Source: Hsuehochloa calcarea (Eukaryota; Streptophyta; Magnoliopsida; Poales; Poaceae). Taken from it: DNA of 64,000 bases. Location of the stretch: positions 54,173,519 through 54,237,518 of the forward strand of contig CM070594.1 of the NCBI GenBank assembly GCA_036346395.1, in the 5' to 3' direction. The translations under genes and the position numbers were made by a program. Below are positions 1-11,260 of this stretch, one piece after another (the stretch's first letter is position 1; every line of letters begins with the position of its first letter). The notes under the pieces were generated by a model. That model was given only the letters and a program-made list of their open reading frames with translations, was not told the origin of the DNA and ran no database searches.

Positions 1-107
1 TTCGATGAATCCTCTAGGACCTTCGGTAACAGTTCAGAACTTGTGTCGTATTCAAGATTTTTAATAATATCGACCACTGTTGCTCGTGAAGCTCCGGCTT
101 TACCCAA

Positions 108-1290
108 TTGGTGGAGCGGTATCGGAAATTCTTCAACGAGCGCATGCGGCGCGAAGCGTCTGCAGGGGCAAAGGATGTCACAAAGTCTAACGGTGACTTC
201 GCCTCGCTGCTCCTCCCTCGGGCAGATGGTCACCCACCGGTACCTAGACCTCCTCGGCGATTCCGACCAGTAGGTCATGAAGGAAGAAGGTTATTTCGAA
301 CAACGACCTCTTCCCTAGCCAAGGAGAGCACTGCTGGCCCGGATGATCTCCGTCATCATCCGAACCATGCTAATGGTCAAAGACGCCATGATAACGTCTC
401 GCGATCGGATCGGACGACGAGCCTCGGCGTTCAAATAGAAGAAACCGATCTCCTACTGATCATAATCCGGCACCTTTTCCAAGAAGGCGCTATGAATCAG
501 TTACAGGTTGTCGAGCCTTTTCTGCAGGGCTCCAAGCTGTACGTTGGCCTAATGGGTTCCGACCTGCCAACATGGATAAATTCGCTTGATCTCAAAATCC
601 ATTTGAGTTTCTCGGATATATACCACCGCCATCGAGTCTTTGGTGGTGATGAAAACGTGATGGCTAATTATTTGCCCACTTGCTCGAAGGATCTGCCCGG
701 TCTTGGTTGCTTACCCAACCGGTCGGATCTATTTATACTTGGGAACAGCTCTGCGATCTACTGATTGTGAATTTCTAGGGTACGTACGATCGCCCTGGAA
801 AGGAGGATGATCTCCATCGAACTCGGCAAGAACCAAAGGAAACTCTCCGTCAGTACATCAAGAGGTTCACCAGTTTGAAATTTATTCCGTAGATTGCGAA
901 TCTTCGTGATTCGCATTCATTCAAGGCGAGTTTAAGGAATCGGCGGTTTACGGAGGACATCGCTATGAATCCTCCACGAACAACCGCGAACTCTTTGACA
1001 TGGTCGATAAGTATCGCCGCTAGTGAGGCGGTTGAATGGAATGAAGCCATTGATCGAAAAGATAAAATCCTCAACTTTGCCTTGAGAAGTCGAAAAGAAT
1101 CCCAAGAAGGTTTCCAAGAAGAAGAAGCACCAAAAATGGGCACCAAGGAAGTCCTAGCTGTTCGGATAAACCGCTCAAGGGTAAGAAGGACTATACGGTC
1201 GGGGCAAAGCCAAAGTTCGACCAGAGCCATAATAAAGGTAAGAAGTGGTGTCCATTTCACCAACAGCGAGGGCATGACTTACGCTTTGTC
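108..1290 (+). pseudogene. Tat gag remnant
   Basis: Translated segments in different frames resemble plant gypsy gag. The clearest is about 790-1060, where a stretch like RETLRQYIKRF is followed by an Asn-Leu-Arg motif and then by NELFDMVDKY-like residues, as in retrotransposon gag capsid domains. The reading frame changes several times and stops intervene, so no full Gag can be made. An antisense open frame at 850-1275 is a shadow. Product and lineage are inferred from position and partial similarity. Confidence 0.6.
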
Positions 1291-2053
1291 GTGTTTGGCA
1301 AAAGAAGTCGGAGGATTTCTATGCGGTAAAGGCCCACTTCCCGCAATTCAGAGTTGGTGGAAACAAGTTCCAAAAGGACAAGGATGGCGGCGAAGAGATG
1401 GATACCGGGAGCCTCGGCCGACGGTCAATATGATCTTTGGAGGTTCTTCTTCATATGACTCACGCCATCATCCGAAAGCCATGGAGCGAGAGGTCAACCT
1501 ATCGGAACCTTCGATCATCACCAAACCATCAAGGTGGTCGGATACCGTGATCTCCTTCAGCAAAGAAGATTGCCTCGTCTCATCAACTCGACCGGGTAGG
1601 TTCCCTATTATCGTAGAACCTACTATTAATAATTGCAAAGTCAATCGAGTTTTGATAGACGGTGGTAGCTCTTTAAATATCTTATTTTCGGGAGCTTTAG
1701 AAGATATGCAGGTTCCTAGATCAAAGGTAAAACCAGTGAAATACGCATTTCATGGCATAGTTCCTGGTTCTACCGCCAAACCGATAGGACAAGTATCCTT
1801 ACCGGTTACGTTCGGAAGCCTTGATAACTTCCGAACGGAAAAGATTTCATTTGACGTGGTTGATTTCGAAACCGCATATAATGGAATTCTTGGCCGTCCG
1901 GCCTTAGCAAAATTCTTGATAGCCACGCACTACGGGTATCAAAGTTTGAAAATACCAGGACCAAAAGGTGTGATCATGGTTCGTGGAGATCGCAAAATGG
2001 CATACGCATGTGATCGAAGGTCTTTAGAACTGGTCGATGAGCTACCACCGTAA
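965..2053 (+). pseudogene. Tat Gag C-terminus and aspartic protease
   Basis: A 362-residue open frame. The last half is a retropepsin: FPIIVEPTINN, then the catalytic segment LIDGGSSLNIL near 1650-1685, and the downstream hydrophobic segment with ILGRPALAKF near 1890-1915 that forms the flap and C-terminal wall. The active site is DGGSS rather than DTG/DSG, which is usual for the Tat group. Residues before about 190 are gag-like and basic, and their frame may be shifted relative to true gag. The protease would cleave Gag-Pol in the virus-like particle. The domain looks open, but it is separated from reverse transcriptase by a broken stretch at 2054-2473. Confidence 0.8.
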
Positions 2054-2473
2054 ATTCGACTCATCATCATGCAAGTCAAGCACCTGCACCCAAGATAACG
2101 CCCAAACCGTCCGTCCAGACCAAAGAGGTTCCACTCGACAAAGGCGCTCCTTCAGGAAATGCCATGTCAAGCAATGATGGTGGATCCTCACCAAAGGTGC
2201 TGATCGGAGCAGGACTCAATCCTAAATAGAAAGAGTCGCTCGTCTCCTTCCTCCGAGCAAACAAGGATGTATTCGCATGGCAAGCGTCCGACATGCCCGG
2301 AGTCCCCAGGGAGGTGATCGAGCAAGGCTAGCGCTCGGCGACAAAAATCCGGTCAGCGAAGCTCAGGCGTTTCGCACCGACCGGAAGGGCGCCATCGATC
2401 CGAGATTGACAAGCTCTTAAAGGTTGGATTCATTTGTGAAGTACATCACCCTCAATGGCTCGCTAATCCTGTA

Positions 2474-3274
2474 ATGGTTAGGAAGAATAATGGGAAATGG
2501 AGGATGTGTATAGACTTCACAGATCTTAATAAAGCTTGTCCGAAGGATGATTTTCCCCTTCCTCGCATTGATCAACTAGTAGACTTTACCTCCGGGTGCG
2601 CGTTATTAAGTTTTTTAGATGCTTACTCAGGGTACCACCAGATTAGTATGAGTAAAGAAGATGAAGAGAAAACTTCCTTCATCACTCTATTTGGCACTTA
2701 CTGTTATGTAAAGATGCCCTTTGGTCTCAAAAACGGTGGTGCAACTTTTCAAAGATTAATGCAGAAAACCTTCAGCCCACAAATAGGTCGAAATTTGGAA
2801 GCCTACGTTGATGACTTGGTAGTGAAAAGTGTCAACTCCGGCGACCATATGCTTGACCTTAAAGAGACTTTCAATAACTTGAGAAGACATAACCTCAAGT
2901 TGAATCCGGAGAAGTGTGTGTTCGGGGTTTCCGCTGGAAAACTGCTCGGTTTCCTAGTTTCGGCTAGAGGTTTCGAAGCAAACCCAGTGAAGATATCGGC
3001 CATCCATCAAATGCGCCCCCCGACCACGAAGAAGGAAGTCCAGAAGCTAACCGGTTGTATGGCAGCGCTAAGTCGTTTCATAGCCAGGTTAGGGGAAAAG
3101 GGACTACCTTTCTTCAAACTTCTTCGGAAATATGGAAGTTTCGAGTGGACGACGGAAGCGAATGATGCCTTTGAAAAGCTCAAAGAGTACCTTACGAGTA
3201 CCCCGGTCTTAGTTTCTCCGAGACCGGGAACATCGTTGATTTACGTGAATCGCAACACCACAAGTCGTCGGTGA
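2474..3274 (+). pseudogene. Tat reverse transcriptase domain (partial frame)
   Basis: Copies element RNA into DNA. This open frame begins at GKWRMCIDFTDLNKACPKD and PLPRIDQLVD, continues through the FLDAYSGYHQI and MPFGLKNGGATFQRLM motifs, and carries the catalytic AYVDDLVVKS near 2799-2830. Connection-domain motifs follow: PEKCVFGV, LGFLVSARG and LTGCMAALSRFI. The first residues of the domain are in another frame upstream (about 2415-2473), and the frame ends at 3274 inside the connection to RNase H, so the polyprotein is interrupted on both sides. Codon use and motifs match Tat elements of grasses. Confidence 0.88.
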
Positions 3275-3278
3275 TGTC

Positions 3279-3644
3279 TTGGTCGTAGAACGTGAAAACG
3301 TCCAACGACCAGTGTATTACGTAAGCGAAGTCTTACATGGGCCAAAGGAAAGATACCCACAGGTACAGAAGTTGCTTTATAGTCTCCTTATGGCTTCAAG
3401 GAAACTAAGGCATTACTTTCAGGCCCACAAAGTGGTCGTGCCTACTGGATATCCCTTAGGTCAAGTCCTTGGAAATAGGGAATCGTCAGGACGAATAGCA
3501 AAATGGGCGGTGGAACTAGGGACGTTCGACCTCCATTTCATCTCACGAACAGCCATCAAGTCTCAGGCAATAGCAGAATTCATTGCCGAGTGGACAAACC
3601 CGGAATCTAAGCAAGGACCTGAGTACGAGCACCACGACGAGTGA
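3279..3644 (+). pseudogene. Tat first RNase H domain
   Basis: Continues pol in a shifted frame after 3274. Motifs are PVYYVSEVLHGPKERYP, LRHYFQAHKV and IAKWAVELGTFDLHF, typical of the gypsy RNase H that follows reverse transcriptase. A substitution is visible where T-D-xPL usually occurs (TGYPLGQVLGN here). The frame ends at a stop at 3642-3644, four bases before the next domain. Confidence 0.75.
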
Positions 3645-3647
3645 ACA

Positions 3648-4126
3648 ATGTACTTTGACGGTTCCTTAATGCTTAAAGGATCGGGTGCTGGAGTCGTCTT
3701 GATATCCCCTACCGGCGAACACATCAAGTATGCCGTCGGTTTAACTTTCCGCTACAAACAATGTGGCGAGTACGAAGGTTTGTCGGCGGGACTTCGACGG
3801 CTCGCTCGCTCGGATTCACAAATTGCTAGTGAAAGGCGATTCTCAACTAGTAGCGAATCAAGTAGGGAAAGAGTACCAATGCTCGAGTACCAAGATGTCT
3901 TCCTATCTGGCGGAAGTACGGAAATTTGAAAAGCACTTCTTCGGTTTCGGATCAACATATTCCTAGAAAGGAGAACTTTCTAGCGGATCGGTTAGCACGG
4001 ATGGCCTCTACTAGGTCAACCGTCCCGTCGAGTTTTTCTCGAGCAACTCGATTCACCCTCGGTGTCGAGCATTCCGAGAACATCGATAGTTTACATCGAG
4101 TCAATCCTATTGACTCGATAACTTAG
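3648..4126 (+). pseudogene. Tat second (archaeal-type) RNase H domain, broken
   Basis: The second RNase H begins with YFDGS, then GSGAGVVLISPTGE, the start of an RNase HI fold with a catalytic Asp in DGS. After about residue 45 the frame changes twice. The rest is spread over frames beginning near 3763 (LARIHKLLVKGDSQLVANQV, the D-S-Q-L segment) and 3926 (HIPRKENFLADRLARMAS, matching the usual R-x-N-x-x-AD-x-LA ending). A second RNase H is a known acquisition of Tat elements. The product cannot be made as written. Confidence 0.78.
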
Positions 4127-4349
4127 ATGCTCCACGGATCGGTGACGATCAAGGTAGAGACCGGATGACATCGATCTACAATTATCTTGACATGACCTAA
4201 TTCACGAAGATGATGTAGAGGCCGATCAGATAGCACGAAGGCCAAATCATACACTCTAATCGAGCGTACCTTGTATAAACGAGGATCTCATGGAGTGTTG
4301 ATGAGATGCATATCTCAATCGGTGGCATTAGGTTGCTAACCAAATTCAT

Positions 4350-5376
4350 GAAGGAGTCATGGAGCACATCATTCCTCTGAGAACCTTGGTCGGTAAAGCC
4401 TTGAGCAAGGATACTCTTGCCAAGCGCCTTCATGATGCAAAAGAGCTCGTGACGGCGCGACAATGTCGGTTTCATAGCCGACAAGTACATCACCAAGCAC
4501 AAGCTTTGCAAACAATCCCTCTTTCTTGGCCTTTTGCAACCTTGGAGACTAGACATTCGGGACCATTCCCAAGAGCACCCGGGGCTTAATTCTGTCGTCA
4601 TGATTGACACGTTTACAAAATGGATTGAAGCGAGCCAGCTTGTAAAGTTACAAGCAAGCCGCTAAGAGGTTCATAACAAAAAATGTGATTACACGATTTG
4701 GTGCACCCAGTCGTATCATCACTGATAATGGTACCCAGTTCTCAAGCGGCAATTTCGTGAATTCGCGAAGAACTAGGAATCAAGATCCATTTAAACCGTG
4801 GCTCATCCACGAGCAATGGAGCGATCGGCGTGCCAATGGTATCCTAATACGAGGATAAAACGCCGAGTATTCGACCAGTTAATAAAACGGTCAGGGGCTT
4901 GGGTTCAAGAACTTCCTTCTGTTTTATGGGCTATCCGGACCACGACCAGTCATGCGACCGGTGAAACACCTTTCTTTTTAGTTTATGGGGCCGAAGCTAT
5001 GCTTCCTCCAGAATTAAAAATTGGCTCTGCTCGCACTGATTGTTTTAACCTAAGCAATCAGGAAGAACATCGACTCGACGACATCAATTTCCTTGAAGAA
5101 CGACGAAACCAAGCTTTGATACGTTCGGCAATCTACCAACAAGCCATGCGAAGGTACTACAATCGTAAGGTGAAACCTCGCAACCGAGCCGTAGGTGATC
5201 TGGTTCTCAGAAAAATTCAGAGCCAAGCAGGGCGCAATAAACTCTCCCCTAAATGGGAAGGTCCTTACACTGTGGTCGAAGTTACCCGACCAGGCTCAGT
5301 ACGATTAGCCATGTCAGACGGCAGATTTTTGTCGAATTCATGGAACATTGACCAATTGCGTAAGTTCTTTGTTTAA
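4350..5376 (+). pseudogene. Tat integrase, frameshifted
   Basis: The N-terminal zinc-binding part is degraded around 4359-4590. The catalytic core is visible only in pieces, for example WIEA near 4622 and the ITDNGTQFSS-like segment near 4717-4745. From 4798 a clean 192-residue frame gives the end of the core and the C-terminal domain: VLWAIRTTTSHATGETPF, LVYGAEAMLPPE, then RRYYNRKVKPR, GDLVLRKI, KLSPKWEGPYTV and a terminal WNIDQLRKFFV. No chromodomain follows, as expected for Tat. The frame ends 0.8 kb before the 3' end of the antisense gene. Confidence 0.85.
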
Positions 5377-6018
5377 TTTCTTTCATTTCATTTCGTTTCA
5401 TTTCGTTTAAATTCTTTTAAACATGATAATTAAATTTGGAGTAGCGAGTGATGTTATTTATATGACGTTGCCTAATCCTGGTCGACTGTGGTTCGTATGC
5501 TCTGGATTATAAAGTGTATAGTTTATGTTTCAAAATTCTGTTCTACTCTTATTTGGCTACTGGTCGGGACACGGAAAATCTCCTAGTCGAAGTCTCTCCT
5601 TTTTCGCACGTGGTTCCGCCTAATCGGAAGGAGCTTCCTAGAGGCGGTCTTTTCCTCGATCCTCGCCGCCATCGGACTAAGAGCATGAGCACGTCTTGCG
5701 AAATGTATTTTATACCTTTATTTCCTAGCTAGGTTCATTCCGACCGAGATTGAGCATCGCATAGAAGTAAAACCACTTGTTTGCTTTTAACATATGTTTT
5801 CATGTTTTTCCTCTTATCAAGGAGAATTCTTTATTTTTCGACCATATGTTGTCTTAGTAAAGTACTTGATCATTAAAAGCAGACTTACAACTAGCGAAAC
5901 CTACAGTTCCGACCATAAAGGTTTCCTAGTATTACCACGATCGATTTTTACCGATCAATACATGCTTACAAGTAATGGTTGAGATTTGGATTTATATTCT
6001 TGGCCTCAGGTAGTACTA
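5377..6018 (+). other. Spacer between pol and antisense gene
   Basis: AT-rich non-coding part of the retrotransposon with no convincing open frame. It begins with a short run of TTTCATTTCGTTT-type repeats just after the integrase stop (5377-5410). Confidence 0.5.
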
Positions 6019-6061
6019 TTATATAGTAAAGATCTTCTACTATATAACAGTCGGGGGCTAG
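6019..6061 (+). promoter_or_regulatory. Perfect 10-bp inverted repeat followed by PPT-like motif
   Basis: TTATATAGTA at 6019-6028 and TACTATATAA at 6038-6047 are exact reverse complements around a 9-base loop. Immediately after comes CAGTCGGGGGCTAGG, which shares TCGGGGGCTAG with the true polypurine tract just before the 3' LTR (9296-9306). It may be a second priming site, or a 3'-end signal for the transcripts that converge here. That role is inferred. Confidence 0.5.
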
Positions 6062-6191
6062 GTAAGACATAAATTCACGAGTCGACCGGATGAATAAAAG
6101 AATTTTTTTCCATTTTTGATAAGAGAAAGGTAAGTCTTTACATTGTATGCATTGTTTTCTCCTGCAGCTAAACTACTAGAGAATGCCTAAG

Positions 6192-8997
6192 CTAACTACT
6201 GCTAGATGGAGATCCGACTTCCATCTCTTCTGCGACCTTTTCGCCTAGAGGTTTCATCTCTACGAGGATCTTATTTGCCTCTGCGGGTAAGTAGTTGAAA
6301 TCCTCTCCGATGGCTTGAAGGTTAGTTGATGGGTCGGAAGCTTTCAGCTTTGCCAAAGCAAGACTGACTCCACAGGCAATAGACTCCTTAACGGAGTGGG
6401 CATAGTTCTCCCTAGTAGTCTTGAGCAAAACCTTGAGCTCTTCCAACAAAGAGCCTAGGAAGTTGACCTTCTCTATTGGGTCACTCAAGGAGGGCAAGCT
6501 TGATCCCGCGCCCATATCAAAGAGCATTTTATTTAGCGAGGTGATTTTCTCGTCCAAACTAAGCACGAGAGCTGCCCCCTTGTCCTGCTCAAATTCCAGA
6601 GCTTTCTTCACTCTGGTCAATGCTTGTTTTTGTTCTGCATAGACAAAGCAAGTATTAAGTAAAAAGATTGGAAGACATATTAAGTCATGACTACGACCAG
6701 TTACCTTCCTCTCTCCTCTTGGAATCATCCAGAAGCTTTTTATTTCTGGTCGTCAAGACTTCGATCGACCGGTTCTTAGCCTGAAGTTCTTCTTCAAGCT
6801 TTATTCTTCTGGCCTTTTCAGCCAAAGCATCTTCTTTTATTTTCTCTAAATCTATCAAAAGAATTTTTGATAAGGGAGAATAAATAAAAGGAAAGTCTTA
6901 ATGAGGAAAAAAGAAGAGGAACTCTTACTCTCTATCTCAGAGTGTTTTTCTTCTAATATCCTAACTCGCTCGGTTAGTCCTCCGACCGTAGCGAGGTTTT
7001 CGATCATATGCTGCATAAGTAGCATTTCTTCCATAAACCTTCTTGTGAACTTCGAGAAAGGTTATGGAGAGGATTGAAGACACTTACCCGAATTACGACA
7101 TCATTGTAGTCGGTACAAATTTTGTCGGGCTTCGCCTGCGTCAGGCGATCCGATATTCTCCCCCAATAATCATCAAGTTCCTTACTCGCGGCAAATCGAG
7201 TTGAGAAAGGAAACTTGTTAGTTTTGGAGGGATGACCTTCAGGTACTGGAACCTGTGGAAGATCAGCAGTGGTCTCTACCTCCGTTGCCGGCATAGTGAC
7301 TACTACGGGATCTAGCTCAGTTTCCAGAGCCGAAGTTGGCTCGGGGGCTCCTCCGACCACGTCATCCTCAGGATGTCCTACCTGAGGAAGACAATGGCCA
7401 GGACCACCTCGGATCGCCTGACCTGTTGAATGCAACTGGTCGGAAGCGACCAGGGATTCAGCAGATCTGCACGAGAGAAACAGAAAGTTCAATTCTACTT
7501 GGAATATACGAGGTATGTTTTTCATATAAAAATTGTACATACCTGGTTGTTTTCTTAGTCTTGATCTTATAGCGCGCTGGTTTAAAATCTGTTGCGCCTG
7601 TTTTTCTCTTCTTTCCAATTGTTCCCACCAGTTCCGAACTGGTAGGTTCAATTGTATTCTCTACACTCCCGATCAGGAGATCAGAAGCAATGTTCTCGAC
7701 CATCTGGTCGAGAGCAAGGTCCCTATTCCCTGGATCAGAAAGTATAGTTTCACTGGTCTCAGGAACAGCTGTCTCATAGACAACTAGACGAGACTCAGTG
7801 ATTGCCGCCTGGATTAACAGACAAAGTTAATCAGGTGAAGAATATGCTTCATCTTACAGAAGTTATTTCTTTCAGTTGCTTACCTCAGCGTGACCGCTAC
7901 CTTCAGCGATCACAAGGCTGGTCGGATAATCAATAGGCTCACATGTCTCCGTAGCCTCGTTGATCTTAAGTCCGACCAACTACACATAAAGAGGATTAAA
8001 ACTGATCGAAAATAACTGGAAAGGTGAAAAGAAGTTAATACGCTTACCCTAAGTCTTTCAGTCCTCTCCTCGGCACCAGCAAGTGCTAGGATTAAGGGAA
8101 AGCTAGCCTTGTCATCAGGTTCGCCAGCACAGATCATTTTGATCCTATTTCTGACGTCCTCAGAAGACAAGACTACGATTACAAATGAAAGATCTTAGTT
8201 TTGCGAAAATAATCAACTCGCAAAATAATCTGGTCGGGATTTTCTGAAAAATTACCTGGATCAGAATCATTGGTAGCATCATCGCCACCAATGAACCAGA
8301 GCATCGAACGTGCCCTGGTCTTTAAAGGACTAATCCTCCTAATGGAAAAGTCCCTTACAACGTGCCAGGAGGTTAAACCTCTGACACTCAAGAGATGGAT
8401 AGCCTCAACCCATCTCCCAACTTCCCCCTCCTTCTTTGAGGAGGAACGCCAACGCGAGTTCTCGACCGCCTTCTTACCGCTGTAATACAGGCCGTCTTCT
8501 CGCGTAACCTTCATGTAGAACCAGCTTTTCTTCCATGACGACCAAGAAGACTTCGAATACATACGAATGTACTCGTCAGCCTTGCCGTCATGAAGCCTTA
8601 GGGTACATTCCCCAGGGGTGCTGGTCGTTTTCTTCGTGTTCGCCATCCGATAGTAGTACTTGAAGAGTTCCATCGACGGTGGAATCCCCAAGCATATTTC
8701 GCAGAGGTAGACGAAGATGCTTAGGTTTGCAATGGCGTTGGGAGCAAGGTTGATCAACTCGACCTCGTAGAACTCCTGCACTTGAGAAAGAAAAGGATGT
8801 GCTGGAAGCTTGAGCCCGCACTCAACGTACGCGAGGAACACCGGGATTTCTCCCTCCTCGTCGCTTGGGCAGTGCTCTCCAAAAGCCGATCTCCAAGAGA
8901 TCAAACTCCTGTCGGGTAGCAACCCAACCCTCTCCAAACTCTCCAATCTTCTCTCGCTCAGATCGGAGATCGACCAGTTTACGATGAGGTCCGACAT
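6192..8997 (-). CDS. Intact spliced antisense gene of the Tat element (PF04195-like protein)
   Basis: Eight exons on the minus strand: 8997-8256, 8172-8048, 7979-7884, 7808-7543, 7466-7088, 7049-6929, 6851-6705 and 6634-6192. All seven introns are GT-AG and all phases agree, giving about 772 residues with no internal stop. Residues 1-200 resemble the plant 'putative gypsy type transposon' domain (PF04195): LPAHPFLSQVQEFYEVELIN, NAIANLSIFVYLCE and GIPPSMELFKYYY. Residues ~290-535 are acidic and Pro/Ser-rich with a basic KKRKTG and KIKTKK patch that could be a nuclear signal. Residues ~540-700 are rich in Glu, Lys and Leu and look like coiled coil. It ends in a Ser run. Antisense genes at this position are known in Tat elements; their function is not. 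The sense pol is broken while this gene is open. The start at 8997 is the first ATG of the open frame. Exon calls are mine by eye. Confidence 0.8.
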
Positions 8998-9294
8998 GAT
9001 GCTTTTCTTTTTTGGGCGAAGAACTCAAGGAAGATTTTCTTGGAGATAGAGGCGAAGGTTTAAAGCACTCACCGTAGGGGTCATTTTATAGGCATTTCAT
9101 CAGAATCGACTGCGAGAAGTCCAACGGGCAAATACCTTTTACTTTGGCGATGACAGAAAGGTTTTTCCTTTTTCCAAAGCGCTCAACTTTAAAATGAATA
9201 CAGACCGCCTCGAGTCCCACGGTATTTAATGAGAGGTCTGTTCCATATGATTGCATCGGAGAACGTGTCCGCACGACCAACATTCATTTAAAAG

Positions 9295-9307
9295 TTCGGG
9301 GGCTAGC
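9295..9307 (+). promoter_or_regulatory. Polypurine tract of the Tat element
   Basis: TTCGGGGGCTAGC lies directly before the TGTTGAGG start of the 3' LTR. It would prime plus-strand DNA synthesis. Confidence 0.7.
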
Positions 9308-9988
9308 TGTTGAGGATTAAAATATTCATATATTATCTTAATATATGATAAAGACCATACGTCTTCGTGGTCGTAACTTCTAAGACCACCGACCTAACTG
9401 GTCGTAGGTATTACGGAAGTTATATAATAAATACCCTGGTCGGACAAAGTTCCAAACCTAGTCCACAACCAGGTAAGTGCTCGTAAAGCTATGAACAGGC
9501 GTCTAGGTCAAGTCTCCGATCACGCCACTCACTATGTGATGAATAAACCATGTGTTTCATATTCCGCATAATACAACACTATCACGGCTGATGATTTAAC
9601 GTCTCCTAAATCATTAACCGCAGAACAGTTGACGTTTTCACCAACCGCCTTTGCAGTTAGTGGAACCGTCAAACTGCCGTCTCTTCCCGACCAGACGCGT
9701 CGCTCCCCAACGGATGTCTCTTCATGGGATAACTGCCACCGCTTCATCAAGTACTTAAGGAGGACCATGGAAGGCCGGAGGGACAGAGGACACGGGATAC
9801 AGAACAGACAGCACAAGCAGAAGACATCAAGCAAGACATAGCAAAGTGTTGTGTTTTTAGATACTCCCAGTGTTTGTAATTGTGAGTTCATAGCAATAAA
9901 TAGCAAGTCAGATCCACTCCCAGGAGTCACGCATATTTTTCCTCTTTTCATTTATATATTCATAAGATCGGCGATTTGATCGTCGACA
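9308..9988 (+). repeat. 3' LTR of the Tat element
   Basis: It starts TGTTGAGG and ends GATCGTCGACA, so it has the short TGT...ACA inverted termini. A TATA-like stretch (TATATAATAAATA) lies near 9420. It is 681 bp if these ends are right. The partner LTR is outside the window. Confidence 0.75.
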
Positions 9989-10028
9989 AGTTCTAAAGAA
10001 GTATTAATAAAGTGAAGCATTTGTTATT

Positions 10029-11095
10029 TTGGGGGGTGTGAATCACAAGTTAGGAGATGGGAAATCCATTTTCTTTTGGAAAGATGTTTGGATCGATAAT
10101 TGTCCCTTGAGAGTCAGGTTTACAAGGCTTTTTAATATTTATGTGAATCCTGATATCTGTGTAGATAAATGTCGGGAGAATGGGGTTTGGAACATTAACT
10201 TTGTTCAAAAAATTTGGGACATATGAGAAAAATCAGTGGGAGGACTTGAAACACATTTTAGATGGAGTTGTTCTTAAAAAGGAAAGGGATAGATTGAGGT
10301 GGTGTCTAGAAAATTGCGGTCAGTTTTCGGTCAAAACCTTGTATAGACATTTGACCTATGGGGGAGATCACTAGTAAGAAGCTTCATAAGTTATGGGCCA
10401 GCATAATCCCTCTCAAAGTTAAGATTTTTCCCTGCCAGATTTACCAGAACAGAATTCAGACAGCGGATCAACTTAGGATTAGAGGTTGGAAGGGGAGGCA
10501 AATTGTATCTTGTGTGGGGTTTCTGATGATACTAATCATGTGTTTTTTCGTTGTGTTTTGGCCAAGTTTGCTTGGTGGTGCATCAAAGAGATTCATCTGT
10601 GGGATAGAGTTCCATATTCTTTAGATGATCTTCATCTATGGTGACTTGATAAGAGGGGTACTAGTGATTATCACATTGGTTTATTCAGTTTTGCAACTTT
10701 AACTTGGACCCTCTGGAAATTCAAGAATAAAGGGGCGATTGAGAAGATTTTTCCTAAGCAACCGATTTAAGTCATGTTCAAATTTGTATCTTGTTTGCAA
10801 CGGTGACATATCCTAACCAAAGAAGATGATCGTTTGAAGTTGGAAAAGATACTGGGTTTAACTGTAGTTTGGCTGAAGTCCTTTTGTGCTGTAGGGAAGC
10901 CCTTATGTTCATGTCTTTAGATTGCCTTTGTGCATTAGTTTGGATCTGCTGGAGGCGGCTTGGGCTTTTCTGATTCTGTTTGGTTTGTGCTAGCCTTTTG
11001 AAGACTTGTATAATGTTCTAGTGAGTTGGTACTTTTGTAAAAACTGGTTAATTAGTTTTCTATAAAAGCCAGGTTCTTTGCCTTGTTAAATAAAA
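10029..11095 (+). pseudogene. 3' end of a LINE (L1-type), zf-RVT region
   Basis: Three overlapping frames together read as the C-terminal part of a plant LINE reverse transcriptase protein. LGDGKSIFFWKDVWIDNCPL (10050-10110) is the diagnostic start of the zinc-binding region (zf-RVT, PF13966). WASIIPLKVKIF, NRIQTADQLRIRGWKG and a C-x2-C-x6-H-x4-C-like segment follow in shifted frames to about 10620. The AT-rich DNA to about 11095 looks like the 3' UTR and ends near AAATAAAAA. The reverse transcriptase core and ORF1 are missing, so this is a 5'-truncated dead copy, which is usual for LINEs. Confidence 0.8.
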
Positions 11096-11113
11096 ACGGC
11101 TTGGACTCGAGAG

Positions 11114-11252
11114 TAGTGAAAAAAATTTCGGATGAAATTTTTTTTTGGAGGGCACCGGTAAATTTCATCAAAACCGAAAATTTCAGAGCAACTTTGAATT
11201 TTACTGGCTACCGCCGATAACCGGCGAAATCTCGCCAAATTTTTTTTCACTG
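11114..11252. mobile_element. hAT-type MITE, 139 bp, with perfect 8-bp target duplication
   Basis: The terminal inverted repeats are TAGTGAAAAAAATTT on the left and the complement of CAGTGAAAAAAAATTT on the right. The flanks 11106-11113 and 11253-11260 are both CTCGAGAG, a perfect 8-bp duplication as made by hAT transposases. No coding capacity. Confidence 0.9.
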
Positions 11253-11260
11253 CTCGAGAG

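Larger units (their letters stand above)
1..9988 (+). mobile_element. Tat-lineage Ty3/gypsy LTR retrotransposon, 5' end outside window
   Basis: In order on the plus strand I see gag remnants, a retropepsin, reverse transcriptase, a first RNase H, a second RNase H, integrase, a long region holding a spliced gene on the opposite strand, a polypurine tract and a 3' LTR. Two RNase H domains plus an extra antisense gene between integrase and the 3' LTR are known features of the Tat lineage (RIRE2, Grande, Retand, Ogre relatives). The 5' LTR and primer-binding site lie left of the window, so the target-site duplication cannot be tested; the five bases after the 3' LTR are AGTTC. The sense coding region has frameshifts and stops, so this copy is not autonomous. 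Confidence 0.9.

Noticed and set aside
965..1275. Antisense frames over Tat gag
   Set aside because: Shadows of gag; unlike the 6192-8997 gene they have no splice structure or domain.
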